From positions 1 through 64,000 of the forward strand of contig NZ_JAUSQK010000001.1 in the NCBI RefSeq assembly GCF_030811115.1: a stretch of DNA of 64,000 nt, written 5' to 3'. The position numbers were made by a program, and so were the translations under genes. Source of the stretch: Olsenella profusa DSM 13989. GTDB taxonomy: Bacteria > Actinomycetota > Coriobacteriia > Coriobacteriales > Atopobiaceae. Positions within the stretch are counted from its first letter, which is position 1. Every line of letters starts with the position of its first letter. The notes under the pieces are model-generated. The model was not told the DNA's origin and made no database searches. It saw only the letters and a list, made by a program, of their open reading frames with translations. Below are positions 29,089-38,098 of this stretch, piece by piece.

Positions 29089-29518
29089 GAGGAGATACGA
29101 GAGGAGGTCGACGATCGTGACGACGAACGTTGGGATAGGCCTGTGGGGCGACGTCTTCAGCAACGCAGCCACCGCATCGGCCATTGCCGACAGGCTCTGC
29201 CATCATTGCCACCTCATACGCATCACCGGAAGGTCCTACAGGATCAAGGACCTGCCTGCAGGGAGCCTCTCGAAGGAAGGCGGAGGCACTGAATCCGGCT
29301 GATCCGGATGCCCCGGCTGGTGCAGACATATCGTCCAAATCGGTAAATCTGGGGTTGACTTTAACATGGCCGAGATTGCCCCCTACCTGCACTCCCATGC
29401 CGCCTCCATCGGCGTTGGGCATGCGCGCCGACGTCCGCTACGAGTCCGGCCTGACAGCCAACCGGAAGCTAGGCAGCCCACAATAAGTTAACGCCGTCCG
29501 TCCCAACAAGTGGGGTAT
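29089..29518 (+). repeat. 430-bp direct repeat, right copy
   Basis: This copy is offset from the left copy by 2393 bases. It includes a fragment of istB coding sequence (29117-29302 reads as an ORF) that is not a gene of its own. It continues into unique DNA at 29519, which must be the original sequence downstream of the target. Confidence 0.85.
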
Positions 29519-29641
29519 TATCTACCGTAGTTCTTTATTTCCTCAGAATGGAATGTACTACCTGCATATTCAGTGTCTTCATTAGGCGAGGAGCCAGCTA
29601 TGTAAAAGTCAATGGGTCAGATGATTTTTCCAGCACCTTGA

Positions 29642-31126
29642 CAATTGGATATGGGACATGGTTTCCGGGCATGGCGAAGCGGGCGGCGCGAGCCGCCTGG
29701 GCCGACGGGGCAGGGCGTCTCGGCTGCGCCCGCCCGCTAGGCAACCGGGCAGACGTAGGGCTTGCCGTCCCTCAGCACGGCGAAGACGATGGCGCACAGC
29801 TCGCGCACCACAGCGCTGACGGCGACCTTGTGGCACTTGCCCTCGGACCGCTTCTTTATGTAGTAGTCGCGCAGGACGGGGTCGAACATCCTGGCCCGGT
29901 CGGCGGCGAGCCAGAGGTGCCACCTCAGGTAGGGCGAGCCGCGCTTCGAGAGGTGGGCCTTTGGGCCCTCGTACTCGCCGGACTCGAACACCGACGGGTC
30001 GCAGCCCGCGAAGGCGACGAGCCTCGAGGCGCTCTCGAAGCGCGACACGTCGCCCATCTCGCCGAGGGTTCCCGCGGCGCACACGGCGCCGATGCCGGGG
30101 ATCGTGGTGATGGGCGAGCCATCGACCATGCGCGCCAGCTCCGCGTCGAGCTCGGCCATCTGGCCCCTCGTGAACTCGATCTGCACGAGCAGCTGGCGCA
30201 GCTGGAGCACGAGGGGGGGCGCTGTGCTGGCCGACCGACGATCTGGCCAGGGCCTTCAGGCGCTCGTCGCCGGCCCGGCCGAACCTGCCGCCGTACGCCC
30301 CGCGGATCGCCCTCTCGACGGAGTCGGCGCGCGCGGAGGCCACGTTGGCGGCCGAGCCCCACCTGCCCAGCACGGCCGACCCCGCCCTCCCGAAGTCATC
30401 GGCGAAAAACCCGTGGAACTCGGAGAAGACCACGTCGACGATCGCGTGGGCCCTGCGCTTCGAGTCGCCCACGATGTGCGACAGGGAGCCGCGGGACCTC
30501 GCCAGCGACCTCATGTCGTCGGTCTCGGGCTTCGCCCGGCGCCGCGCCGCGGGGTTCCCGGCCAGGAGCCACAGCGCGAGCGTCTCGGCGTCGACCGCGT
30601 CGCTCCTCGCCTTCCTCACGCCCGTCGCCTTGCGCCAGTTGGCGGTGAGCAGGGGGTTCACCTCGAAGACCTCGTAGCCGCGGGCCTCGAGGAACGCGAT
30701 CAGGCCCCTCCCGTAGTGGCCGGTCGCCTCTAGGCAGACGGCCGATTCCGCGCACGTGGCGCCGGCCTCGGAGAGCGCGACGAGCAGGGACGCGAACCCC
30801 TCGCCGTCGTTGCGGAGCTCGTAGCCGAGCAGCCGCCGCTCGCCCCCCTCCGCGATGACCGCGGCCGAGTGCCTATTCTTGGCCAGGTCGATCCCTATGC
30901 AGCAACGCATCTTTGCCTCCTTCCGTCTCGGGGACACGTCGCCATGGCGGGGCTCCCCCCGTCCCGGCGGCGCGCAGCCTCTTGCGAAATGAAGCAACAA
31001 GGTGCTATCCAGCTGATTTGCGCAGCTCCGTCGGGCGGGGGCGCGATCCTCCTCGGAGAGGACTGGGCCTCAAGGCATGCATTACGCGATCCCCGCCGTC
31101 GGGAAATTATGTCCCATATCCAATTG
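29642..31126 (-). mobile_element. IS110-family element with 18-bp inverted ends
   Basis: CAATTGGATATGGGACAT (29642-29659) and its exact complement (31109-31126) bracket a DEDD transposase gene. Inverted repeats of this sort occur in the IS1111 branch of IS110, often slightly inside the true ends, so the borders may lie a few bases further out. No target duplication is expected for this family. Confidence 0.75.
29737..30910 (-). pseudogene. IS110-family DEDD transposase, frameshifted
   Basis: The N-terminal RuvC-like DEDD domain begins MRCCIGIDLAKNRHS and has the later acidic pair in RKARSDAVDAETLALW. The C-terminal transposase_20 domain (ITTIPGIGAVCAA, LVAFAGCDPSVFESG, SPYLRWHLWLAA) is in another frame. 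The shift lies at a run of seven G (30213-30219). One more base would restore the frame, so this could be a real inactivating slip, a phase-variable tract or a sequencing error. ATG 30910 has GGAGG 5 bases upstream. Confidence 0.8.
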
Positions 31127-31184
31127 CCGGCAATACGGGACGAAAGTCGCCGGGAGGCGACGATGATTAGGATAAGTGGTTACG

Positions 31185-31394
31185 ATGGACATGATGCAGA
31201 ACACCGACAACTCCCTTAAGGATCTCGTCTTCGAGGAGGTCGCCGAGGAGGACTTCTTCGCCGACTACACCGGCGGATGCTCCGGTAATCGCTCCGACTG
31301 CTGCACCAGGGTGTGCACGCGCGATGGCTACGTCGCCTCCGAGGAGGAGTGGGGCAAGTTCCTCGCCGTCGAGGGCGGCGTCATCCAGTACTAG
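31185..31394 (+). CDS. Cys-rich RiPP-like precursor peptide
   Basis: A peptide of 69 residues. An acidic leader-like half (NSLKDLVFEEVAEEDFFADY) is followed by a GG and a four-cysteine core (TGGCSGNRSDCCTRVCTRDG), then a tail ending FLAVEGGVIQY. It is the first gene before a RadC/JAB protease and two E1-like enzymes with PqqD-type domains, the normal layout for a ribosomally made and modified peptide. ATG 31185 is a choice: GTG 31176 and ATG 31191 are in frame, and the best ribosome site (GGGAGG at 31153) serves an overlapping 18-codon frame at 31163. I recognise no described precursor family. A second GG near the C-terminus also recalls sulfur-carrier or ubiquitin-like tails. Confidence 0.65.
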   Translation: MDMMQNTDNSLKDLVFEEVAEEDFFADYTGGCSGNRSDCCTRVCTRDGYVASEEEWGKFLAVEGGVIQY

Positions 31395-31419
31395 CCTCCG
31401 AACGCCGTCGGTTTTGGCC

Positions 31420-31453
31420 GCAAGCCGCACCCGATTCTTGACGTGCGGCTTGC
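31420..31453 (+). terminator. Hairpin between precursor and enzyme genes
   Basis: GCAAGCCGCAC (31420-31430) pairs perfectly with GTGCGGCTTGC (31443-31453) over a 12-base loop and is followed by only three T. It sits between the precursor stop and the protease start. In many peptide operons such a hairpin attenuates transcription and makes the precursor message more abundant than the enzyme message. Confidence 0.6.
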
Positions 31454-31470
31454 TTTCGATTGGCTCCCAG

Positions 31471-31920
31471 ATGCAGATACCAGTAATGCAGATAGAGCTT
31501 GTGCAGCATGGCATCATAGACGTGAACGTCGACTCGCCCTACGTGTACGGGGTCGAGACGGCGAATCGAGTATTCACGTCGACGCTCGGGCGGATGAACA
31601 CGGAGGTCGTTGGGCTCCTGTACCTAGACAGCACGCACAAGGTGATTGGCTACTCGACCATTGCCATGGGTGCTGTCGACAGGGTCACGTCCTCGGTCGC
31701 ACAGATCATAAGAACCGCCCTGTTATCGAACGCCTCATACATCATCGTGGCCCACAACCACCCGAGCGGCGTCTGCGAGATTACCGAGCCCGACATCGCA
31801 TTGACAAAGCGGATTGGCGCGGCGGCGCAGCTCATGGACATCAGCCTGATCGACTCCCTTGTCGTGTGCCCGAGCGGTGAGTTCGCGTCGATCCGTGAGA
31901 GCATGGGGAGGAAGCAATGA
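31471..31920 (+). CDS. RadC-like JAB/MPN metalloprotease domain protein
   Basis: A protein of about 149 residues with the RadC-type JAB domain: VVGLLYLDSTHKVIGYSTIA, then the metal site AHNHPSGVCEITEPD (H-x-H...D). Full RadC has an N-terminal helix-hairpin-helix region; here only the JAB part is present, which suggests a dedicated role. JAB domains cut peptides and ubiquitin-like tails, so leader or tail removal from the upstream peptide is an inference. The start is uncertain (ATG 31471 or 31486, both with weak ribosome sites). The stop overlaps the next gene by ATGA. Confidence 0.75.
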   Translation: MQIPVMQIELVQHGIIDVNVDSPYVYGVETANRVFTSTLGRMNTEVVGLLYLDSTHKVIGYSTIAMGAVDRVTSSVAQIIRTALLSNASYIIVAHNHPSGVCEITEPDIALTKRIGAAAQLMDISLIDSLVVCPSGEFASIRESMGRKQ

Positions 31921-33032
31921 CCATCGAGACCTCTGTCGTCTTCAAGGTCAGGGACTCGGTTGACCTGTTCCTGACCGACGGGACGTACCTAACCGCCTAC
32001 TACATGAATTCGCGCAAGCGTCGCACCTTCCGCGTGAGCGAGGAGACGGTAGGATTGCTCGAGCGCATCGATGGTCGCCGACAGGCCGGAGAGTTGAAGC
32101 AACTCATGCGCGAGGAGCTCGGCGCAGACCCCGAGTCGACCGACAGTGCCCTCGAATCCCTGCACAGGAGCAGGATCCTCACCGAAGTCGGCCTCGCCTC
32201 ACCCCTCGAGGGCGACGATGAGGAGCGATACGCGAGGCAGACCAACTACTTCGCTGAGTTCCTGGGAGACGAGGCAGATGGTCCGCTCGCCCAGCGAAGG
32301 CTGGCAGAGTCCCGCGTGTCGGTGTTCGGCTGCGGGGCAGTCGGTGGCGGCATCGCCATCGAGCTCGCCATGGCGGGCGTCAGGCACTTCACGCTGGTCG
32401 ACTACGACGTCGTGGAACCGTCCGACGCAAGCCGGCACCTGTACTTCGACCTCACGGACGTCGGCAAGCCCAAGGTCGAGTCGCTGGCTAGGCGGCTCAG
32501 GGAAATAGACCCGAGAGTCTCCGTCGAGGAGGTCTTCTCCAGCGTGAGGCCCGAGGATGACATCGAGCCGATTATCTCCGGGTGCGACTTCGTCGTGAAC
32601 ACCATGGACGAGCCCTACATCGGCTACACCTCCGCGAAGGTCTCCCGGGTCTGCGTCAAGCACAACAAGGCCCACTACATCGCCGGGGGTTTCGACGCAC
32701 ACCTCGCGAGCACGGGCGAGCTCGTCATCCCCCACGTTACGCCATGCGTGGAGTGCTACGCGCGGTACTTCAAGGAGAGTCTGAAGGACTGGAAGCCCTC
32801 GCGGCACCCCGTCGAGGAGCGTGCCCTGGAGATCGGAGGGCTCTCCCCCATGTCCCTCTTCTCCGCGTCCTTCGCCTCCATCGAAATCGTGAAATACCTC
32901 ACGGGAATCGTGGACATGAACAGCTCGTACAAGCCGCGAGGAGAGTGGCTCTTCAACAACATGAGCCTCAGCTACCTAGACGTGCCGAGGGACCCGGAGT
33001 GCCCCATCTGCGGGGAGGGGGTGCTGCTATGA
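31917..33032 (+). CDS. E1/ThiF-like adenylyltransferase with PqqD-like N-terminus (first)
   Basis: A 371-residue protein. Residues 1-95 resemble a PqqD/RRE winged-helix domain (RTFRVSEETVGLLERIDG). The E1 fold follows: nucleotide loop VFGCGAVGGGIAIELA near 140, LVDYDVVEPSDASRHLYF, a mid-domain PCVECYARYF cysteine pair, and a C-terminal CPIC zinc pair. E1 enzymes adenylate a peptide C-terminus. The usual SNLxRQ element is SDASRH here, so adenylate binding may be altered and this copy could be the non-catalytic or regulatory half of a heterodimer with the next gene. It overlaps both neighbours by 4 bases, so the genes are translationally coupled. Confidence 0.78.
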   Translation: MTIETSVVFKVRDSVDLFLTDGTYLTAYYMNSRKRRTFRVSEETVGLLERIDGRRQAGELKQLMREELGADPESTDSALESLHRSRILTEVGLASPLEGDDEERYARQTNYFAEFLGDEADGPLAQRRLAESRVSVFGCGAVGGGIAIELAMAGVRHFTLVDYDVVEPSDASRHLYFDLTDVGKPKVESLARRLREIDPRVSVEEVFSSVRPEDDIEPIISGCDFVVNTMDEPYIGYTSAKVSRVCVKHNKAHYIAGGFDAHLASTGELVIPHVTPCVECYARYFKESLKDWKPSRHPVEERALEIGGLSPMSLFSASFASIEIVKYLTGIVDMNSSYKPRGEWLFNNMSLSYLDVPRDPECPICGEGVLL

Positions 33033-34120
33033 ACCCAAGACTGAGCCCAAGCGTCTCCGTAGTCCCACTCGGCAACGGCATCGTCGAGTTCTTCAAGACG
33101 AACACGAGGCAGCAGGTACGCTTGCAGACGCCCGACGACACGATCCTCCGCATCGTGAACGGCCTCGACGGCACCAAGGGCACCGACGAGATCGCAGCGA
33201 AGCATGGGACGACCACCCAGTCGGTGGCGAGGCTCCTCTCCCACCTGGAGCGCAACGGAATCCTCGACAACGTCGAACCAAGCAGCGACATCGACGCATA
33301 CGAGGTCTTCAGGAGGCCCGTCTCCTTCTTGCAGGACTTCTCCACCTCACACGAGCACCTCGTACGAATGTGGGACGCCCTCAGGTCGGCAAGAGTCGTG
33401 GTGGTGGGTCTCGGCGCCGTAGGCTCGTGGGTCGCGTGCTGCCTCGTGCAGACTGGCGTCAGGAGACTCGTGCTCGCAGATCCGGACGTCGTGGAGCTCT
33501 CGAACCTTCACAGGCAGCTCGGATACCGGACGGGCGACGTGGGCCGCCCGAAGGTCGAGGCGCTCTCTGACGCGCTCGAGAGATACAGGCCCGACCTCGA
33601 GATAGAGAGGCTCCCCGTCGAACTCGGCGAAGGGTCGCTCGAGCAGATCGAGGGCGTCGTGGACCTTGTCATCAACTGCGCGGACAAGCCCACGGTCGAT
33701 CAGACATCGAGGTGGGTTGGCGAATACTGCATGCCAAGGGCAATCCCCCACATCGTGGGAGGCGGCTACAACCTTCACCTCTCCCTCATCGGGCAGACCG
33801 TCATCCCCGGCAGAACCGCCTGCGTGAGGTGCTTCGAAAAGCAGCTCGAGAGGGACAACGAGATTGACCCCGCGAGGGTTAAGAAGCTCCAGGTCCCCAA
33901 CCGGAAGGTCGGGAGCCTCGGGCCGCTCTGCGCCCTGAACGCCAGCATGGTGGCAATGGAGGCCGTGAAGGTGCTGACTGGGTGCGCGGAGCCCGCAAAC
34001 GCGAACCGGCGGGGAGAGTTCGACATCACGACGATGGACGTGTCCTACACGGCCTACGAGAGGCTCGACGACTGCGATTGGTGTGGTGAGCATGGGAAGT
34101 ATTCAGGTCAGGGGCGCTAG
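33029..34120 (+). CDS. E1/ThiF-like adenylyltransferase with PqqD-like N-terminus (second)
   Basis: A 363-residue protein with the same architecture as the preceding gene. The N-terminal PqqD-like domain includes LQTPDDTILRIVNGLDG and LLSHLERNGIL. The E1 domain has VVVVGLGAVGSWVACCLV near 125 and the canonical VELSNLHRQLGY arginine finger. It also has a cysteine pair (TACVRC) and a C-terminal zinc pair (CDWC). Unlike its neighbour it keeps the full adenylation signature, so it is the better candidate for the active enzyme. The PqqD-like domain would bind the leader of the precursor peptide. It overlaps the UvrA-like gene by about 29 bases. Confidence 0.8.
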   Translation: MNPRLSPSVSVVPLGNGIVEFFKTNTRQQVRLQTPDDTILRIVNGLDGTKGTDEIAAKHGTTTQSVARLLSHLERNGILDNVEPSSDIDAYEVFRRPVSFLQDFSTSHEHLVRMWDALRSARVVVVGLGAVGSWVACCLVQTGVRRLVLADPDVVELSNLHRQLGYRTGDVGRPKVEALSDALERYRPDLEIERLPVELGEGSLEQIEGVVDLVINCADKPTVDQTSRWVGEYCMPRAIPHIVGGGYNLHLSLIGQTVIPGRTACVRCFEKQLERDNEIDPARVKKLQVPNRKVGSLGPLCALNASMVAMEAVKVLTGCAEPANANRRGEFDITTMDVSYTAYERLDDCDWCGEHGKYSGQGR

Positions 34121-36419
34121 GGAGCACAACCTTAAGGGGATTGACGTAGACATCCCACTCGGGAAGCTCACCTGCGTCACCGGCGTCTCAGGCTGCGGGA
34201 AGTCCTCCCTCGTCCACGACACCCTGTACGCGGAGAGCCAGAGGATGTTCCTGGAGGGGCTCTCCGGCAACGACATGGGCCAGCAACTCATGAAGGCGCC
34301 GAACGTTGACTCGATCGACAACCTCAGGCCGTCCCTTAACGTCTCCCAGAGCTACTACAACTTCAACCCGAGGTCGACCGTCGGCACCGTCACCGAGGTC
34401 TCCCAGGGCTTGCGCTCGCTCTTCGCCCTGGTCGTGAGCCGGGAGACGGGGCTCCGGCTGGACGACGCCTTCTTCTCGAGGAACAACCCATCGAGCTGGT
34501 GTCCGGAATGCCAGGGCACCGGCGAGGGGTACGCCATCTCGCTCGCGAGGCTCGTTCCAGACCCGACGAAGAGGCTCTCCAGCGGAGCAATCCTGTACTA
34601 CAAAGACGGCAAGTCGTCCCCCGAGCGCAAGACCCTCCTCGCCGTCTGCGAGAGGCTCGGCATAGACCCGGACGCTCGGTACTGCGACCTGAGCGAAGAC
34701 CAGGTCGACGCACTCCTCAACCGGACCTCGCCGCTGGAACTCACCATCCGCTACAAGAATCCCAGAGGGGTTTACCGCCAGGGGAAGGTGACCTCAAGAG
34801 GCGTCCTCGTGGAGCTTGAGGAGAAGCTCAAGGACGTCGACACCCCATCCACGCTTGCCAGCATCTCGAAGTACCTCGACCGCGTGCCGTGCAGGACATG
34901 CGGGGGCTCCGGCCTCAAAGCCGAGGCGGCGACCCACAAAGTCTGCGGGATGACCATGGGCGACGCCGAGCAGGCAAGCGTCGACGAGCTGCTGGAGTGG
35001 GCCGGGGCCGTGCATGACGCCTACGCCGGCAGCCCCATCTCGAAGCCCGTCTGCACGCTCTGCGAGCGAATCTCGCGACGGCTGATGCGGCTCGCGGAAC
35101 TCAAGGTCGGATACCTCAGCCTCTCCAGGAAGGTCCCCACGCTCTCAGGGGGCGAGTCCCAGAGGGTGAGAATCGCGAACCAGCTGTCGTGCTCACTCAA
35201 CGGTCTCGTCTACATCCTCGACGAGCCTTGCCGGGGGCTGCACCCACGCGACGCAGAGTCCATCATCACGGCGGCTGGGGAGCTCGTGAAGAGGGACAAC
35301 ACCGTAGTGGCCATCGAGCACAACCCCAAGTTCATATCCAAGGCTGACTGGGAGATAAGGCTCGGTCCGCAGGGAGGGCCTAACGGCGGAAGCATCGTGA
35401 GCATGGGGGAGCCTCGGAAGCGACCGGGCATCAGTCCGTCCCACAGAAAGCCCGCGAGCGCACGAGACACCCTGGTGCTCGACCACCTCTCGCAGAACAA
35501 TGTCCTGGACGCGAGCGTGCGCCTTCCCCTGGGGGTCGTGACAGCGATAACAGGAGTATCGGGCTCTGGCAAGAGCTCGCTCCTGGCGGCGATGCAGCAA
35601 GCGGTGGACTCGATGGTCTCCAACAAGTCTGTCCCCAAGTCAAAGGTCGACGGCGTTCACCTCGTCAACCAGAAGCCCATCGGCAAGACCCCAAGGTCGA
35701 CCGTCGCATCGTACCTCGGGACGATGGACGAGATAAGGAAGTCCTTCGCCGAGACGGAAGACGCGAAGAGCCTTGGGCTCGGACCTTCTGCATTCAGCCT
35801 CAACGTCTCCGGGGGACGATGCGAGACCTGCCAAGGAACTGGACTCGAAAAGGTGTCGTACAGGTATCTCCCGGACACCTACATCGAGTGCCCTGAGTGC
35901 CATGGCCGGCGGTTCTCCGACGAGGTCCTCTCGGTAAGGGTCTGGGACATGACCGTCACAGATGTGCTGGACACGCCCATCGAGGAGCTCGTCGAGAGGA
36001 TACCCAACGACAGCGCGGCTCACGAGATGCTCGACTGCGTAAAGAGAATCGGACTCGGGTACCTTACCCTCGGCCAGACCTCGCTGAGCCTGTCCGGCGG
36101 CGAGGCTCAGCGCATCAAGCTTGCCAAAGCGCTGGGCAAGGCAGGGGCCGGAAAGGGCATCTACTTCTTGGACGAGCCGACCTCGGGGCTCGAGCGAGAC
36201 GACGCTCGCCTCCTCACGGAGGCTTTCCTCTCCCTCACTTCAAGCGGAGCAACGGTCGTGTTCACGGAACATGACCCTGCGTTCATCGAAGAGACAGCAG
36301 ACCACGTCATCGACCTCGGGACCATTGCAGGACGTGACGGTGGAAGCATCGCATGCTCCGGATTGCCAACCGAGGTGTTCGCCGATCCCCAGTCATCTTG
36401 GGCTGGCGTGCCTGGCTGA
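34092..36419 (+). CDS. UvrA-like ABC protein (short form)
   Basis: A 775-residue twin-ABC protein. It has Walker A GVSGCGKSS near 35 and GVSGSGKSS near 490, signatures LSGGESQR and LSGGEAQR, Walker B ILDEPCRGLHPRD and FLDEPTSGLERDD, and zinc fingers CPEC...CRTCGGSG and CETCQGTG. It is about 160 residues shorter than repair UvrA and appears to lack the UvrB-binding region. Short UvrA relatives serve as self-protection in producers of DNA-binding compounds. Placed last in the peptide operon, it is a likely immunity factor, which would imply a DNA-targeting product. ATG 34092 is used; GTG 34083 is also in frame. Confidence 0.8.
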   Translation: MGSIQVRGAREHNLKGIDVDIPLGKLTCVTGVSGCGKSSLVHDTLYAESQRMFLEGLSGNDMGQQLMKAPNVDSIDNLRPSLNVSQSYYNFNPRSTVGTVTEVSQGLRSLFALVVSRETGLRLDDAFFSRNNPSSWCPECQGTGEGYAISLARLVPDPTKRLSSGAILYYKDGKSSPERKTLLAVCERLGIDPDARYCDLSEDQVDALLNRTSPLELTIRYKNPRGVYRQGKVTSRGVLVELEEKLKDVDTPSTLASISKYLDRVPCRTCGGSGLKAEAATHKVCGMTMGDAEQASVDELLEWAGAVHDAYAGSPISKPVCTLCERISRRLMRLAELKVGYLSLSRKVPTLSGGESQRVRIANQLSCSLNGLVYILDEPCRGLHPRDAESIITAAGELVKRDNTVVAIEHNPKFISKADWEIRLGPQGGPNGGSIVSMGEPRKRPGISPSHRKPASARDTLVLDHLSQNNVLDASVRLPLGVVTAITGVSGSGKSSLLAAMQQAVDSMVSNKSVPKSKVDGVHLVNQKPIGKTPRSTVASYLGTMDEIRKSFAETEDAKSLGLGPSAFSLNVSGGRCETCQGTGLEKVSYRYLPDTYIECPECHGRRFSDEVLSVRVWDMTVTDVLDTPIEELVERIPNDSAAHEMLDCVKRIGLGYLTLGQTSLSLSGGEAQRIKLAKALGKAGAGKGIYFLDEPTSGLERDDARLLTEAFLSLTSSGATVVFTEHDPAFIEETADHVIDLGTIAGRDGGSIACSGLPTEVFADPQSSWAGVPG

Positions 36420-36683
36420 ATTCGAGTGATATCAAGGCGCGTCTACATAGGACAATCGACCGCGATAGGTATAAAGCCCTATTCTTCTCCATCGTTCGGC
36501 GGGATGACCCACATCCCCTCGCCGTCGTCCCAGACGTAGACCAGTGGGCAGAATCTCCCCCTTCATGTGCCATCCCGTCGGTAACGTACAATTTCTTGCG
36601 CACTTTGACAGCGACATAGCGTTCAGACAGGAAGGAGGACACGACCCGCCCCGGTATGATTTCTGATTGTCGGGAAAGGAAAC
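36420..36683 (-). other. Non-coding, with scraps of a broken gene
   Basis: On the minus strand, short pieces in different frames (KVRKKLYVTDGMAHEG and RFCPLVYVWDDGEGMW) look like one small protein broken by frameshifts. I do not recognise it. No terminator-like hairpin follows the UvrA-like gene. Confidence 0.3.
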
Positions 36684-36990
36684 ATGCTGGAGGCAGACAT
36701 GCCCGGGCCAGTCGTAGCATTGAACGAGGGCTTCCTGAAAGGTGACCTCAGGGAGCTGGTGAGAAGGACCGTCGAGGACACCCTTGACGGGCTGCTCGAG
36801 GAGGAGGCTGGCGACCTCGTCGGCGCGGGGCGCTATGAGCGTACCGCCGGCCGCGAGGCGTACCGAGCCGGCCACCACGACCGGAGGCTCGCCATGACCT
36901 CAGGTGAGGTCGCCCTGCACATGCCCAAGCTCAGGGGCATGCGGTTCGCCGCGGCGACCATCGAGCGCTACCGGCGCCGCGAGGCCTCGG
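36684..36990 (+). pseudogene. N-terminal fragment of an IS256-family transposase
   Basis: About 100 residues match the start of an IS256 (Mutator-like) transposase: FLKGDLRELVRRTVEDTLDG, YRAGHHDRR, and the conserved MPKLRGMRF...TIERYRRREASV. The frame is cut off abruptly at 36990 by the left end (TGTGTTTG) of the next IS. The catalytic domain is not found on the other side of that IS, so the remainder was deleted. Confidence 0.78.
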
Positions 36991-36991
36991 T

Positions 36992-38098
36992 GTGTTTGAT
37001 AGCCTCGAAGTTGTGGGGTTGGGGGTGGTACCGGAAGTCCGTACCAAACGGTGGCGCTCGGGGGGCAGGGTGTGCAGCGAGGAGGGGAAGGCCAGGGCGG
37101 CCAAGCCCTACGTCAAGTGCGGCCTCGAGGCCGCGGCGGCCATACGGGGGCTCGGGCGCCCCGGCCGTGTCCGGCTGGCCGGCTGGCACAGGGGGTGGCA
37201 AGGCGGCGGGGGCGGGTCTCGCGAGCATGGCCTCGGGCGCCACACGGCAGGGCAGGGGAAGGCCGCGGCCGGGCACTGCCTCGCCCACGGGAGGTGCGAC
37301 GCCCTCACCAGGCGCGGGCTCGGGTGCCCCAAGCGCGCGCCGGAGCCCGCCGGGTGGATCGGCGGGCATGCGCCCGGCGAGAGAGGGGCTGCGGGGGCCG
37401 GGGCGTCCGACACGCAGGGGAAGGCCGCCGCGGCCGAGGCCCTGGCCCCTCGGGAAGCGTCGACCCAGGAAGTTGCTGATGGGGCAGGCCGTGCGAGGCC
37501 GGCGCCCTACAGGTGGGGGCGCGAGCCGCCTCGGGGGGAGGGGCCCGCGACGCCTGGGGGCGATGCCAGAAGGCCCGCGCGGCCGAGGGAGGGGCCGGCT
37601 GCGGCCCCGGCGGGCATCGGCGCCCCCGGGGCGGAAGAGGCCGGGCTCGAGAGGGGGATCGGCGAGCCCGGGCCCAGGCGCGGCATCATGGGGGGCGCCA
37701 TAGGGATCCTGGGGGAAGGCCGGGGCGCCGACCCTCAAGACGAGCCCACGGACGGGGAGAGGGCGGCCCTCGTCGATGAGCCGCGCCCCGGACGGAGACC
37801 CTCGGGGCCTCTGCCGGCGCCCGGCATGGCCCGCCCGGGCCACCGGTGCCGGCAGGGGGCGCTCCATGCCCCCGACGGGGGCGAGGGGGCGCGCGGGCGG
37901 ATCCGCGAGGCCCTCGACGCCAGCGGCGGCACCTATGGCAGGGGGCGCGTCCACGACGGGCCCGAGGGCGGGGGCACGGCCATGGCAGGGCACGGGATCG
38001 CCCGCACCATGGGCGAAGGGGACCTCGTGGCCAGAGGCACGGCCAAGCCGAGGAGGGGCCACGGCTCCCATAGAGGCGAGCTCTCGGGGCACCCCGGG
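36992..38098 (+). pseudogene. Eroded IS3 transposase, N-terminal part
   Basis: It aligns residue by residue with the intact transposase at 38159-39748, but most differences replace A or T with G or C: KATATIRELGYPSR has become EAAAAIRGLGRPGR, and SYKGEVSEHPG has become SHRGELSGHPG. Frames stay open because stop codons are AT-rich, so the 371-codon ORF is misleading. It is cut at 38098 by the inserted element and continues at 42281. Confidence 0.8.

Noticed and set aside
31185-31394. Reading the small peptide as a ubiquitin-like or sulfur-carrier protein
   Set aside because: The JAB and E1 neighbours and a near-terminal GG suggest it, but the acidic leader, four-cysteine core and lack of a beta-grasp pattern fit a precursor peptide better. 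Kept only as an alternative.
34092-36419. Calling the UvrA-like gene the repair UvrA of the genome
   Set aside because: It is about 160 residues short, seems to lack the UvrB-binding region, and is embedded in the peptide operon. The repair uvrA must lie elsewhere.
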